From contig JAJYRV010000019.1 in the NCBI GenBank assembly GCA_021793935.1, forward strand, positions 1-15,334: DNA of 15,334 nt, written 5' to 3'. This document shows, piece after piece, positions 7,061 through 14,314 of the stretch. The first letter of the stretch is position 1; the number at the start of each line of letters is the position of its first letter. Below the pieces are notes generated by a model that ran no database searches, was not told where the DNA came from, and was given only the letters and a program-made list of their open reading frames with translations. The position numbers and the translations under genes were made by a program. This stretch comes from Actinomycetes bacterium. Its GTDB lineage: Bacteria > Actinomycetota > Actinomycetes > Actinomycetales > Beutenbergiaceae.

Positions 7061-8257
7061 ATGGCAAAAATACAGACAACAACGGCGGGCTCGCTCCCCC
7101 GTTCAGAGGAATTAATCGAGGCGAACAAGGCGCGCCGCATCTCCGAGGATGGCTTCACCCTGGAGACCAGCCCCGAGTTCGAATCGCTCGTTCAAACGGC
7201 CGTGAACGAGGTCGTGACGAAGCAGCGCGAGGCGGGCATCACCCTCGTGGGCGACGGCGAGTACGGCAAGGCGATGTCGAACGCCCTCGACTACGCCGCG
7301 TGGTGGACCTACTCCTTCCAGCGGGTGAGCGGGCTCTCGCTCACCGACGTGGACCTGTTCAACTGGCCGACCGCCGAATCGGCACCGGGCAAGGTCGTGC
7401 TCACGAGTTTCGCCGATCGCCGCGATCGCCAACTCTTCCCCCGCGTCTACTCCGATCCCACCTCCGGCGCGTTTGAGGGCAAACCGGCAACCGAGGTCCC
7501 CTCCACGACCGGTCCGCTCACCTATACCGGCCACGAGGCCGTCGCCGCGGACATCCGCTACCTGAAGTCCGCGCTCGGCGAGGGCGAGCAGGGGTTCATC
7601 ACCGCGATCGCCCCGGGCTCCGCCGCCCGCATTTGGAACGAGCACTACGAAAGCGACGAGGATCACCTGCAGGCGTGGGCGGAGGTGCTGCGCGAGGAGT
7701 ACAAGGCGATCACCGATGCCGGGCTGATCGTGCAACTCGATGATCCCTCCCTCGCGGAGAACTGGGACCAGATTTCCCCCGAACCCTCCGTCGCCGACTA
7801 CCAGGCCTTCACCGCGAAGCGGATCGAAGCGCTAAACTACGCGATCGAGGGGCTGCCCAAGGAACTCGTGCGCCTGCACCTGTGTTGGGGATCCTGGCAC
7901 GGACCCCACGTGACCGACATCCCGATCAAGGACATCCTGCCCGTGGTGCTGGAGGCGAACGTCGGTTCCCTGTCCTTCGAGGCGGGCAACGTGCGCCACG
8001 AACACGAGTGGACGGTGTGGAACGAGGTCGAGGTTCCCGATGACCTCGTGCTCGTGCCCGGTGTGGTAAGCCACGCGACGAACGTCGTGGAACACCCCGA
8101 GCTCGTGGCCCAGCGGATCCGCCGGTTCACCGACGCGGTCGGCACCGAGCGGGTGATCGCCTCCACCGACTGCGGCCTGGGCGGGCGGGTGCACCCCGAC
8201 ATCGCGTGGGCGAAGGTCCAGTCCCTGGGCGAAGGCGCAGGGATCGCCGGCGCCTGA
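7061..8257 (+). CDS. Core MetE-like zinc methyltransferase (methionine synthase II family)
   Basis: This 398-residue protein corresponds to the C-terminal catalytic half of cobalamin-independent methionine synthase (MetE) and lacks the N-terminal half. Such proteins activate a thiol on zinc for alkyl transfer; known relatives include short methionine synthases and epoxyalkane:coenzyme M transferase, so the methyl donor and the thiol are uncertain. TTTAGSLPRS (6-15) matches the TTTIGSFPQT homocysteine-site motif of MetE. The zinc ligands are all present: H273 and C275 in RLHLCWG, E307 in LSFEAGN, and C371 in STDCGLGG. VGDGEYGK (63-70) is also typical. The TIM-barrel length fits. No Shine-Dalgarno is visible, and a TANNNT motif sits 7 nt ahead. 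The gene ends at a strong hairpin shared with the convergent symporter gene. Confidence 0.85.
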   Translation: MAKIQTTTAGSLPRSEELIEANKARRISEDGFTLETSPEFESLVQTAVNEVVTKQREAGITLVGDGEYGKAMSNALDYAAWWTYSFQRVSGLSLTDVDLFNWPTAESAPGKVVLTSFADRRDRQLFPRVYSDPTSGAFEGKPATEVPSTTGPLTYTGHEAVAADIRYLKSALGEGEQGFITAIAPGSAARIWNEHYESDEDHLQAWAEVLREEYKAITDAGLIVQLDDPSLAENWDQISPEPSVADYQAFTAKRIEALNYAIEGLPKELVRLHLCWGSWHGPHVTDIPIKDILPVVLEANVGSLSFEAGNVRHEHEWTVWNEVEVPDDLVLVPGVVSHATNVVEHPELVAQRIRRFTDAVGTERVIASTDCGLGGRVHPDIAWAKVQSLGEGAGIAGA

Positions 8258-8272
8258 GGCCTCCGCCTGGAC

Positions 8273-8314
8273 GCAGCGCCCCGGCCCCGCGCGATGGCGG
8301 GACCGGGGCGCTGC
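8273..8314. terminator. Strong hairpin between convergent genes, likely two-way terminator
   Basis: Arms at 8273-8290 and 8297-8314 pair over 18 positions around a 6-nt loop (GCGATG). Read on the plus strand 17 of 18 pairs form (C8285 faces A8302); read on the minus strand the odd position becomes a G-U wobble, so the stem is complete. It lies 15 nt after the MetE-like stop and 26 nt after the symporter stop, exactly where a shared terminator is expected. There is no following U tract, which is common for GC-rich actinobacterial hairpin terminators. Confidence 0.75.
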
Positions 8315-8340
8315 TGCGTTCGGGGAGCTGGGCGGATCGC

Positions 8341-9828
8341 CTATTGCCGTTTCGCCGGTTCCATCCCGTCGAGCTCGTCCTCCTGGGCGCGCCAGGCTTG
8401 GAAGCCCGGGTCCCCGGCGAGGGCGGCGTGCACTTCTTCCCTCGACGCGGTGAGTTTGGGGTCGAAGGCGAGGTAGGACCTGGTTTCGCGGACGACGAGG
8501 CCCGAGAGCACCACGAGGCCGATGAGGTTCGGCAACGCCATGAGCCCGTTCATCACGTCGGAGAAGGACCACACGATCTCGAGTTCCGTCGTCGCCCCGA
8601 GGAACACGATGAGGCAGAAGAACACCCGATAGGGCATGACCGACTTGACGCCGAACATCTTCTCCATGTTCCGTTCGCCGTAGTAGCTCCAGCCGAGCAG
8701 GGTGGAGAACGCGAACAGCGCGAGCCCGAGGGTGACGACCCAGTGCCCCCACTGCCCGGGCAGCCCGGCGGAGAAGCCCGCACCGGTCATCAACGCTGCC
8801 GACATCTGTTCCCCGGTGTCAGGGTCGACGAGCTTGTACGCGCCCGTGGTGACGATCACCAGCCCGGTCATCGTCACGACGATGATCGTGTCGATGAACG
8901 TCTGGGTCATCGACACCAAACCCTGGCGCACCGGGTGGGTGGTTTGCGCCGCCGCCGCGGCGATCGGGGCGGAACCGAGGCCGGACTCGTTCGAGAACAT
9001 CCCGCGGGCGAAGCCGTATTGGATGACGACGACGAAGACCGCCCCGGTGAATCCGCCCGCCGCGGCCGAGCCGGTGAAGGCATCGTGGAAGATGAAGCCG
9101 AGCGCCGCGGGAATGTCGCCGGCGTTGACCGCGAGCACGAACAGCGCCGCGAGGATGTAGAACACGATCATCACGGGCACGAGCGCCGCGGTGACCTTCC
9201 CGATCGATTTGATCCCACCGACGAGCACGACGAGCGCGCCGATGGTGAGGATGATCCCGGTGAGCCAGATCGGCACGCTGAAGCTGTTCTCGATGTTCGC
9301 GGCGATCGCGTTCGCCTGGGTCATGTTGCCGATGCCGAACGTGGCGAGCACGGTGAAGATCGTGAACATCCACGCCAGGACCTTACCCACCGGGCCGCGG
9401 ATCCCCCGCTCCAGGTAGTACTGGGGCCCGCCGTTGCGTTCACCGTTCGCGTCCGCGGTGCGGAAGCGGACCGCGAGGAACGCCTCGGCGTACTTCGTGG
9501 CCATGCCGAGCAGGCCGGTGACCCACATCCAGAACAGCGCCCCGGGCCCGCCGATCGCGATCGCGGTGGCCACCCCGACGATGTTCCCGGTGCCGACGGT
9601 GGCTGCGAGCGCGGTCGTCAGCGCTTGGTATTGGGTGATGTCGCCGCGGGAGCCTTGGTCGCGGCGTTTGATGATTCCGAGGTTCATCGCGGCGACGAGC
9701 CGCGTGAATTGCAATCCGCCCAGGCGGATCGTGAGATATAACCCCGTGAGGAACAACAGCGGGATGAGGACCAATGGCCCCCAGATGTACCCGCTCAGGA
9801 TGTCAAGAAAATTTTGCAAGGTGTCCAT
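8341..9828 (-). CDS. AGCS family amino acid (alanine/glycine):cation symporter
   Basis: This 495-residue membrane protein is a sodium- or proton-coupled alanine/glycine symporter (AGCS, AlsT/DagA-like) in the cytoplasmic membrane. About ten to eleven hydrophobic segments are visible. Family signatures are QALTTALAATVGTGNIVGVA (68-87), GGPGALFWMWVTGLLGMATK (93-112), ARGMFSNESGLGSAPIAAAA (274-293) and the GWSYYGERNMEKMFG loop (379-393). The ATG at 9828 begins MDTLQNFLDILSGYIWGPLV, the usual family start; the open frame continues upstream but antisense to nothing meaningful and inside ligD. The final 45 residues are charged and cytosolic (FDPKLTASREEVHAALAG onward). It has its own likely promoter and follows ligD by 103 nt, so it need not be co-transcribed. 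The amino acid transported cannot be assigned. Confidence 0.93.
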   Translation of the reverse strand: MDTLQNFLDILSGYIWGPLVLIPLLFLTGLYLTIRLGGLQFTRLVAAMNLGIIKRRDQGSRGDITQYQALTTALAATVGTGNIVGVATAIAIGGPGALFWMWVTGLLGMATKYAEAFLAVRFRTADANGERNGGPQYYLERGIRGPVGKVLAWMFTIFTVLATFGIGNMTQANAIAANIENSFSVPIWLTGIILTIGALVVLVGGIKSIGKVTAALVPVMIVFYILAALFVLAVNAGDIPAALGFIFHDAFTGSAAAGGFTGAVFVVVIQYGFARGMFSNESGLGSAPIAAAAAQTTHPVRQGLVSMTQTFIDTIIVVTMTGLVIVTTGAYKLVDPDTGEQMSAALMTGAGFSAGLPGQWGHWVVTLGLALFAFSTLLGWSYYGERNMEKMFGVKSVMPYRVFFCLIVFLGATTELEIVWSFSDVMNGLMALPNLIGLVVLSGLVVRETRSYLAFDPKLTASREEVHAALAGDPGFQAWRAQEDELDGMEPAKRQ

Positions 9829-9873
9829 GCCAGTTTTGCCTCTGCAGTTTCGCGTCGTTGCGGTGTGCCATGA

Positions 9874-9879
9874 ACTATA
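9874..9879 (-). promoter_or_regulatory. -10 element of the symporter gene
   Basis: TATAGT on the minus strand (9879-9874) matches TATAAT at five of six positions and stands 45 nt before the symporter ATG, in the short ligD-symporter gap. Transcription would start near 9867, giving a leader of about 40 nt with a weak AGAGG ribosome binding site. No convincing -35 is seen. Confidence 0.45.
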
Positions 9880-9931
9880 GAGGTGAAACTGTGTCCGCGA
9901 CCACATTTCGGGGCGAGTGTGGGCGGGAATT

Positions 9932-12385
9932 TTAGATTCTCGGGGCCTCCCACCGCACCTCCCGGGCCGATTTATCCGGCCGCCATCCCCGCCACGCGGG
10001 ATGGCGTAGGGAGCCGTGGCCGGTGCGTTCGGTGAATCGCACTTCTCCGACCCGGGTGGGATCGACCCACTTCGCCTCCCTCGCCACGTCCCTGGGCACC
10101 CCGGCGACCGGGGCTTCTTCTCGGGCGAGCGCGCGCAACTCCCGCGGGATCTGCACTCGCTGCTTCTCCGAGAACCCCGTTCCCACGCGGCCCGCGTACG
10201 TGAGGCCACCCTCGTCGGGGATGGCGAGCACGAGCGAGGCGAGGTTCCCGTGCGCGTTCGGGCGCCACCCCACGATGACGACCTCCTGATGCCGCTCGTG
10301 CTTGACCTTGAGCCACTCCTCGCTGCGTTCCCCGGGAAGGTAGGGCGAAGACTTTCGTTTCGCCACCACCCCTTCGAGCCCGAGCTTCGAACTCGCGGCC
10401 ATCGCGGCCGCCAGATCCTCCGTTTCCGCCGCGGGCAGGAAGACGTTGTGCCCCGGGCGCACGAGTTCGAAAAGCTCCCTTCTGCGCTGCTCATACGGCT
10501 CCTGGCTCACCGGACCCGCAGGGGCCGCGAGAAGGTCGAACACCATGTAGTACACGGGCGTGCGCGCCTGTTGCGCCGCCACCTTCTCCCGGGAGGCGAG
10601 GTTCATCCGCTTCTGCAGCGCCCCGAAACTCGGTACCCCCCGATCGTTGAGGGCAACGATTTCTCCGTCGACGACGACGCCCGGGGCGGCAAGGGAGGAA
10701 AGTTCCCCGAGTTCGGGGTACATCGCCGTGATGTCGTGCCCGCGCCGGCTTGCCAGCCGCACCGCGCCCTCGCCGATCGCGGCAAGGGCGCGAATTCCGT
10801 CCCATTTCATTTCATACCCCCACTCCCCCGCCTCGAGCCCGGCAACGCGGTGGGCATCGGCCGCGGTGGCGAGCATCGGGCGCGGAAGCCGCGCCGCCGG
10901 CAGGGCGGCCGGTCCGGGCTGGTCCTTCATCAGGTGCAGCAGCCAGTTCGGCGCCCGGTGGTCGTGCTTAGCGCCGGTATGGATGAGTGCGTACCGGCGC
11001 GGCACCCCGCCCAGCCCGCCCCCGGGTTCGGGGTAGAGAACGGCGACCACTTCCTTGCCCTCCTCCCACTTCTCGATCTCGATCGTGCCCGTGTCCCAGA
11101 TCTCGACTGTGCCCCCGCCATACTCTCCGGCGGGGATCTCCCCCGCGAAACTCGCGTATTCCCGCGGGTGGTCCTCGGTCTGCACGGCGAGCCGGTTCTC
11201 TTTTTCGTCCAGCGGTGGCCCTTTGGGAACGGCCCACGAGACGAGCACCCCGCCCCGCTCGAGGCGGAGGTCCCAGTGCAGCCGGCGCGCGTCGTGGCGT
11301 TGGATCACGAAGATCGGCTGATCTCTTCGTGGGGGCTCACCGCGCGGGAATGGTTCGGGGGTGCGTTGGGCGTCGCGTTTCGCGCGGTAGGTCGCAAGCG
11401 CGGGGTCGCCCGCTCCGTCCTCGTCCTCCCCGTCACTGTGTTCGCCGCCGCCGTGATCCGAGCGGGCCCTCGCAGCGCGTCGGCCCCGTCCGCGCCCCCG
11501 GGGTGGAGGGGCGGTGAACGCCTCCATCGGGTTGATTCCGTCCTCGACCCGCTGCAGCACCTGCCGGTAGGACAGTTGCTTCAGGCCCGGCTCCTGCAGT
11601 TCTTCCCAGGTCCGGGGCGCGGCGACCATCGGCCGCGGCCGACCCCGCAGCGAGAACGGGCAGATCGTTGTCTTCGCCGCGTTGTTCTGACTCCAATCGA
11701 TGAGCACCTTGCCCCGCCGCAACTCTTTACGCATGTTCGCCGTCGCGAGGTCGGGCCGCTCCTGTTCGATCGCCTCGGCGAGCTTCTTCGCCACCGCGGA
11801 CGCGTCGTCGGAGGTGAGCGTGCCATCGAGCGCCGCGTACAGGTGGATGCCCTTGGAGCCGGAGGTGACCGGGACGGCCGCCAGTTCCATATCGTCGAGG
11901 AACTCCTTGCACAGCAGCGCCACCTCGACGCATTCGGCGAGGCCCGCGCCCTTCCCCGGGTCGAGATCGAGAACGAGCCGATCCGGGCGCAGGGGAGCTC
12001 CGTCGTCGTCGAACCGCCATTGCGGCACGTGCAGCTCGAGGGCCGCGAGTTGCCCGAACCACGCGAGCGCGGCGGGCTCTTCGGCGAGGGGGTAGGTGTT
12101 CGTCGTCGTTTTGTGCTCGTAGGTGACCCGCGGGAGCCAGTCCGGGGCGCCTTCCTCGAGGTCCTTGCGGAAGAAGAACTTCCCGGGATCGGCGGCGGTG
12201 CCCACCCCGTGCACCCACCGTTTCCGCGTCACCGGCCGGCCGCGGGCGAGCGGGAGCAGGACCGGGGCGATGGCGAGGTAGTACTCGATCACCGCGCCCT
12301 TGGTGGTTCCGGTGGCGGGGTACATCACCTTGTCTTGATTGGTGAGGCGGAGCTCGCGGCCCGCGATCGTCGCGGTCTGAGCCAT
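9932..12385 (-). CDS. ligD: Multifunctional NHEJ DNA ligase LigD (POL-PE-LIG)
   Basis: This 817-residue ATP-dependent ligase repairs double-strand breaks together with Ku. Domain order is as in mycobacterial LigD. The primase-polymerase domain covers about 1-290, with metal-binding D140/D142 in LVLDLDPGKG, H181 in SGSKGIH and D230 in VLIDWSQN. The 3'-phosphoesterase domain covers about 355-490 (RHDARRLHWDLRLERGG from 363, SWAVPKGP from 383). The ligase domain covers about 500-817, with nucleophile K527 in KWDGIR, EGVVAKR (671-677) and WLKVK (691-695). The POL-PE linker (about 295-330) is low complexity: an RG-rich basic part, then a DHGGGEHSDGEDEDG acidic part. Start: AAGGAG (12396-12391) lies 5 nt before the second of two tandem ATGs (12385) and 2 nt before the first (12388), so 12385 is preferred. 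Frame is open upstream, but that part reads into the ku promoter. Confidence 0.95.
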   Translation of the reverse strand: MAQTATIAGRELRLTNQDKVMYPATGTTKGAVIEYYLAIAPVLLPLARGRPVTRKRWVHGVGTAADPGKFFFRKDLEEGAPDWLPRVTYEHKTTTNTYPLAEEPAALAWFGQLAALELHVPQWRFDDDGAPLRPDRLVLDLDPGKGAGLAECVEVALLCKEFLDDMELAAVPVTSGSKGIHLYAALDGTLTSDDASAVAKKLAEAIEQERPDLATANMRKELRRGKVLIDWSQNNAAKTTICPFSLRGRPRPMVAAPRTWEELQEPGLKQLSYRQVLQRVEDGINPMEAFTAPPPRGRGRGRRAARARSDHGGGEHSDGEDEDGAGDPALATYRAKRDAQRTPEPFPRGEPPRRDQPIFVIQRHDARRLHWDLRLERGGVLVSWAVPKGPPLDEKENRLAVQTEDHPREYASFAGEIPAGEYGGGTVEIWDTGTIEIEKWEEGKEVVAVLYPEPGGGLGGVPRRYALIHTGAKHDHRAPNWLLHLMKDQPGPAALPAARLPRPMLATAADAHRVAGLEAGEWGYEMKWDGIRALAAIGEGAVRLASRRGHDITAMYPELGELSSLAAPGVVVDGEIVALNDRGVPSFGALQKRMNLASREKVAAQQARTPVYYMVFDLLAAPAGPVSQEPYEQRRRELFELVRPGHNVFLPAAETEDLAAAMAASSKLGLEGVVAKRKSSPYLPGERSEEWLKVKHERHQEVVIVGWRPNAHGNLASLVLAIPDEGGLTYAGRVGTGFSEKQRVQIPRELRALAREEAPVAGVPRDVAREAKWVDPTRVGEVRFTERTGHGSLRHPAWRGWRPDKSAREVRWEAPRI

Positions 12386-12497
12386 CATCACTCCTTCAAC
12401 GTCGGCGGCCCGGGGGCCTCTCGCCCCGATCTTCGACCACCCGAGCGCGTTCTGGCTACCCCTTGCGTGGAGCAGGCAACTGCGTTTACGTAGTCCT
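12386..12497. promoter_or_regulatory. Divergent ligD/ku control region
   Basis: These 112 nt separate the starts of ligD (minus) and ku (plus) and must hold both promoters, so the two NHEJ partners can be controlled together. The ligD side has AAGGAG at 12396-12391 and, just upstream, a short stem GGCCC-N2-GGGCC (12407-12418). The ku side has no Shine-Dalgarno. TTGCGT at 12459-12464, 17-nt spacing and a poor -10 TTACGT followed by 6 nt to the ATG is the best promoter-like pattern there. I saw no LexA-type box. Confidence 0.45.
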
Positions 12498-13331
12498 ATG
12501 CGCGCGATATGGAGTGGTTCGATTTCCTTTGGCCTGGTGAACGTGCCGGTGAAGGCGTACACGGCGGTGCGGGAACATGACCTGCATCTGCATCAGGTGC
12601 ACGACGCCGATCACGGCCGGATCCGGTACCAGCGGCGGTGCGAGGTGTGCGGGAAGGTCATCGATTTCTCGCACATCCAGCGCGCCTATGACGACGGTGA
12701 ACACACGGTGGTGTTGACGAAGGAGGACCTCGAGGGGCTCCCCGCGGCTGTGCGGGGGGAGATCGAAGTGCTGCAGTTCGTTCCCACCGATCAGCTCGAC
12801 CCGATCACCCTCGACAGCAGCTACTACCTCAAGCCGGAGGCGAAGTCCGCGAAGGCCTACGCCCTGTTGCTGCACACGCTGGACACGACCGAGCTCACCG
12901 CGATCGTGCGCTTCGCCCTTCGCCAGAAGACCCGGCTCGGGGTGCTGCGCGTGCGGGAAGGGGAACTCGTGGTCCAGACGATGGCGTGGCCGGACGAAGT
13001 GCGCGACCAGGAGGCACCCGATCTGTCGGTGAAACTCACGAAGCGGGAGAAGGACCTCGCGAGCGCGCTCGTGGATCAGATGTCCGGGGACTTCGACCCG
13101 GCCGCGTTCGAGGACGAGTACCAATCGGAACTGCGCACGCTCATCGACGCGAAGATCGAGGCCGGGGACACCGTCGACACCGCCCAGACCTTCGGCGAGG
13201 AAGAGGAGGGGGCGGGCGAGGGGAAGGTCGTCGACCTCATGGACGCCCTCGAACGCAGCATCAACAAGCGCGGCGCCAAGGGCCAGAAGAGCGGGCAAAA
13301 ATCCGGCGCGAAGCGGCGCAAATCCTCCTGA
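12498..13331 (+). CDS. ku: Non-homologous end-joining protein Ku
   Basis: Bacterial Ku (277 residues) forms a homodimeric ring that holds broken DNA ends and recruits LigD through its C-terminal part. MRAIWSGSISFGLVNVPVKA is the standard Ku opening. It continues with LHLHQVHDADHGRIRYQRRC, a CEVCGK pair (C48, C51), the KEDLEGLP segment, and LDSSYYLKPEAKSAKAYALL in the beta-barrel core. The C-terminal tail from about 258 is lysine-rich (KRGAKGQKSGQKSGAKRRKS), like the tails in other actinobacterial Ku proteins that aid DNA binding. Length is normal. The gene is divergent from ligD, a pairing seen in many actinobacteria, and ends 17 nt from the convergent DUF2469 gene. No Shine-Dalgarno precedes the ATG, so it is probably translated from a leaderless or near-leaderless mRNA. 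Confidence 0.95.
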   Translation: MRAIWSGSISFGLVNVPVKAYTAVREHDLHLHQVHDADHGRIRYQRRCEVCGKVIDFSHIQRAYDDGEHTVVLTKEDLEGLPAAVRGEIEVLQFVPTDQLDPITLDSSYYLKPEAKSAKAYALLLHTLDTTELTAIVRFALRQKTRLGVLRVREGELVVQTMAWPDEVRDQEAPDLSVKLTKREKDLASALVDQMSGDFDPAAFEDEYQSELRTLIDAKIEAGDTVDTAQTFGEEEEGAGEGKVVDLMDALERSINKRGAKGQKSGQKSGAKRRKSS

Positions 13332-13348
13332 TCTGCCCCTGCCGCCCG

Positions 13349-13654
13349 CTACTGGGGCAGTTCGAGCTCCGGTTTCGTGAGCTCTTCGACGTTGACATCC
13401 TTGAACGTCACGACCCGGACCGAGGTGATGAACCGCGCGGAGCGGTACACGTCCCACACCCACGCATCCTTGAGGGTGAGTTCGAAGAACACCTCCCCGC
13501 CCGCCGAGCGCACCTGCAGGTCCACGTGATTCGCGAGGTAGAAGCGCCGCTCGGTCTCGACGACGTAGCTAAACAGGTTCACCACGTCCCGGTACTCCCG
13601 GTACAGGGCGAGTTCCGCGTCGGTTTCGTAGTTCTCTAAGTCTTCTGCGCTCAC
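13349..13654 (-). CDS. DUF2469 conserved actinobacterial protein
   Basis: This 101-residue protein is a DUF2469 member, a family of unknown function nearly confined to actinobacteria and usually found next to rnhB. Its sequence is closely conserved: SAEDLENYETDAELALYREY at the start, FSYVVETERRFYLANHVDL in the middle, then DAWVWDVYRSARF and VRVVTFKDVNVEELTKPEL near the C terminus. GTG at 13654 gives VSAEDLE and the usual family length; GGGAG lies 11 nt ahead. An in-frame ATG at 13672 would add only MGDDEG and has no ribosome binding site. Longer open-frame extensions overlap the NUDIX gene and are not credible. No membrane segment or known catalytic motif is visible. The protein is acidic and likely cytosolic. 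Confidence 0.9.
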   Translation of the reverse strand: MSAEDLENYETDAELALYREYRDVVNLFSYVVETERRFYLANHVDLQVRSAGGEVFFELTLKDAWVWDVYRSARFITSVRVVTFKDVNVEELTKPELELPQ

Positions 13655-13719
13655 ACCCTCATCATCTCCCATTTTTTCGCCCAGCCCAATCAGCGGATCG
13701 CGGGCGTGGCGAGTGCCAC

Positions 13720-13725
13720 TACACT
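13720..13725 (+). promoter_or_regulatory. TANNNT -10 element, leaderless pattern, NUDIX gene
   Basis: TACACT ends 8 nt before the GTG at 13734; a second TANNNT, TAGAGT (13727-13732), lies too close to serve. No Shine-Dalgarno sequence precedes the GTG. This favours a leaderless start at 13734 over the in-frame GTG at 13713, which lies upstream of the motif. Confidence 0.35.
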
Positions 13726-13733
13726 CTAGAGTC

Positions 13734-14303
13734 GTGACGAACCCCAGCCCCCTCGCGCATGCCCTCGCCGACTCGTTCGCCGACCTGCACCGCACGCCGT
13801 GGGCGGGCGAGGTCCCCCTCGCGCGGTTCGAGGAGTTCCTGCGCGGCACTCCGGCGCGGGTGCACCGGGGCGAGCCCGAGCATTTCACTGCCTCCGCCAT
13901 GATCTTCAGCCCCGACCTGGCGCGCACGCTCCTGTGCTTCCACGGCAAGGGGAACATGTGGGTGCAACTCGGGGGCCACATGGAACCCGGCGATCTCACC
14001 CCCGCGGCCGGCGCGCTTCGGGAGGCCCGCGAGGAGAGCGGCCTTGCTGAGTTTCGGCTCCTCCACCCCGCCCCGATCGACCTCAACCACCACGGGCTCG
14101 CCGCGACCTTCGGCGCTTGCCAGGCGCACTGGGACGTCGTGTTCGCCCTCACCACGCCCCTCGCCGCGCCCCGGGTGAGCCCCGAGAGCAAAGACGTGCG
14201 CTGGTTCGACGTGGAGGACCTTCCCCCGGGGTGCGCACCGGGTTTCGAGGAGCAGTTCGCCCACGTGCTCGCCCGGGTGCGCGAGGTCGGTGCCCTCGCC
14301 TGA
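13734..14303 (+). CDS. NUDIX hydrolase
   Basis: This 189-residue NUDIX hydrolase cleaves a nucleoside diphosphate linked to another group; the substrate cannot be inferred. The Nudix box runs from about 81 to 104: GHMEPGD, then the REAREESGL helix (96-104) with the metal-binding E97, E100 and E101. The spacing before REAREE is one residue longer than the textbook pattern and the box Glu is Asp, a variant also seen in other NUDIX proteins with a GGHVEPGD opening. KDVRWFDVEDLP (153-164) is the typical closing strand. The N-terminal 50 residues (ALADSFADLHR, EVPLARFEEFLRG) are helical and outside the Nudix fold. It is divergent from DUF2469 and convergent with rnhB, with an 11-nt gap and no visible terminator, so it interrupts an otherwise minus-strand conserved block. 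Confidence 0.88.
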   Translation: MTNPSPLAHALADSFADLHRTPWAGEVPLARFEEFLRGTPARVHRGEPEHFTASAMIFSPDLARTLLCFHGKGNMWVQLGGHMEPGDLTPAAGALREAREESGLAEFRLLHPAPIDLNHHGLAATFGACQAHWDVVFALTTPLAAPRVSPESKDVRWFDVEDLPPGCAPGFEEQFAHVLARVREVGALA

Positions 14304-14314
14304 TCCGGGCCAGG

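Noticed and set aside
8206..9741. 511-codon plus-strand frame opposite the symporter gene
   Set aside because: The His/Asp/Arg-rich translation is antisense to transmembrane codons and shows no family resemblance.
12441..12456. Possible LexA/SOS box upstream of ku (CGAGCGCGTTC)
   Set aside because: The left half does not match GAAC at the required 4-nt spacing from GTTC; only one half-site is present.
10016..12493. 825-codon open frame on the plus strand opposite ligD
   Set aside because: It is a mirror of ligD produced by GC-rich third positions; composition is Arg/His/Gly-rich with no domain, and ligD on the other strand is unmistakable.
12486..13463. 325-codon minus-strand frame opposite ku
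   Set aside because: It covers ku and the end of DUF2469 in the wrong frame; no motif and no ribosome binding site.
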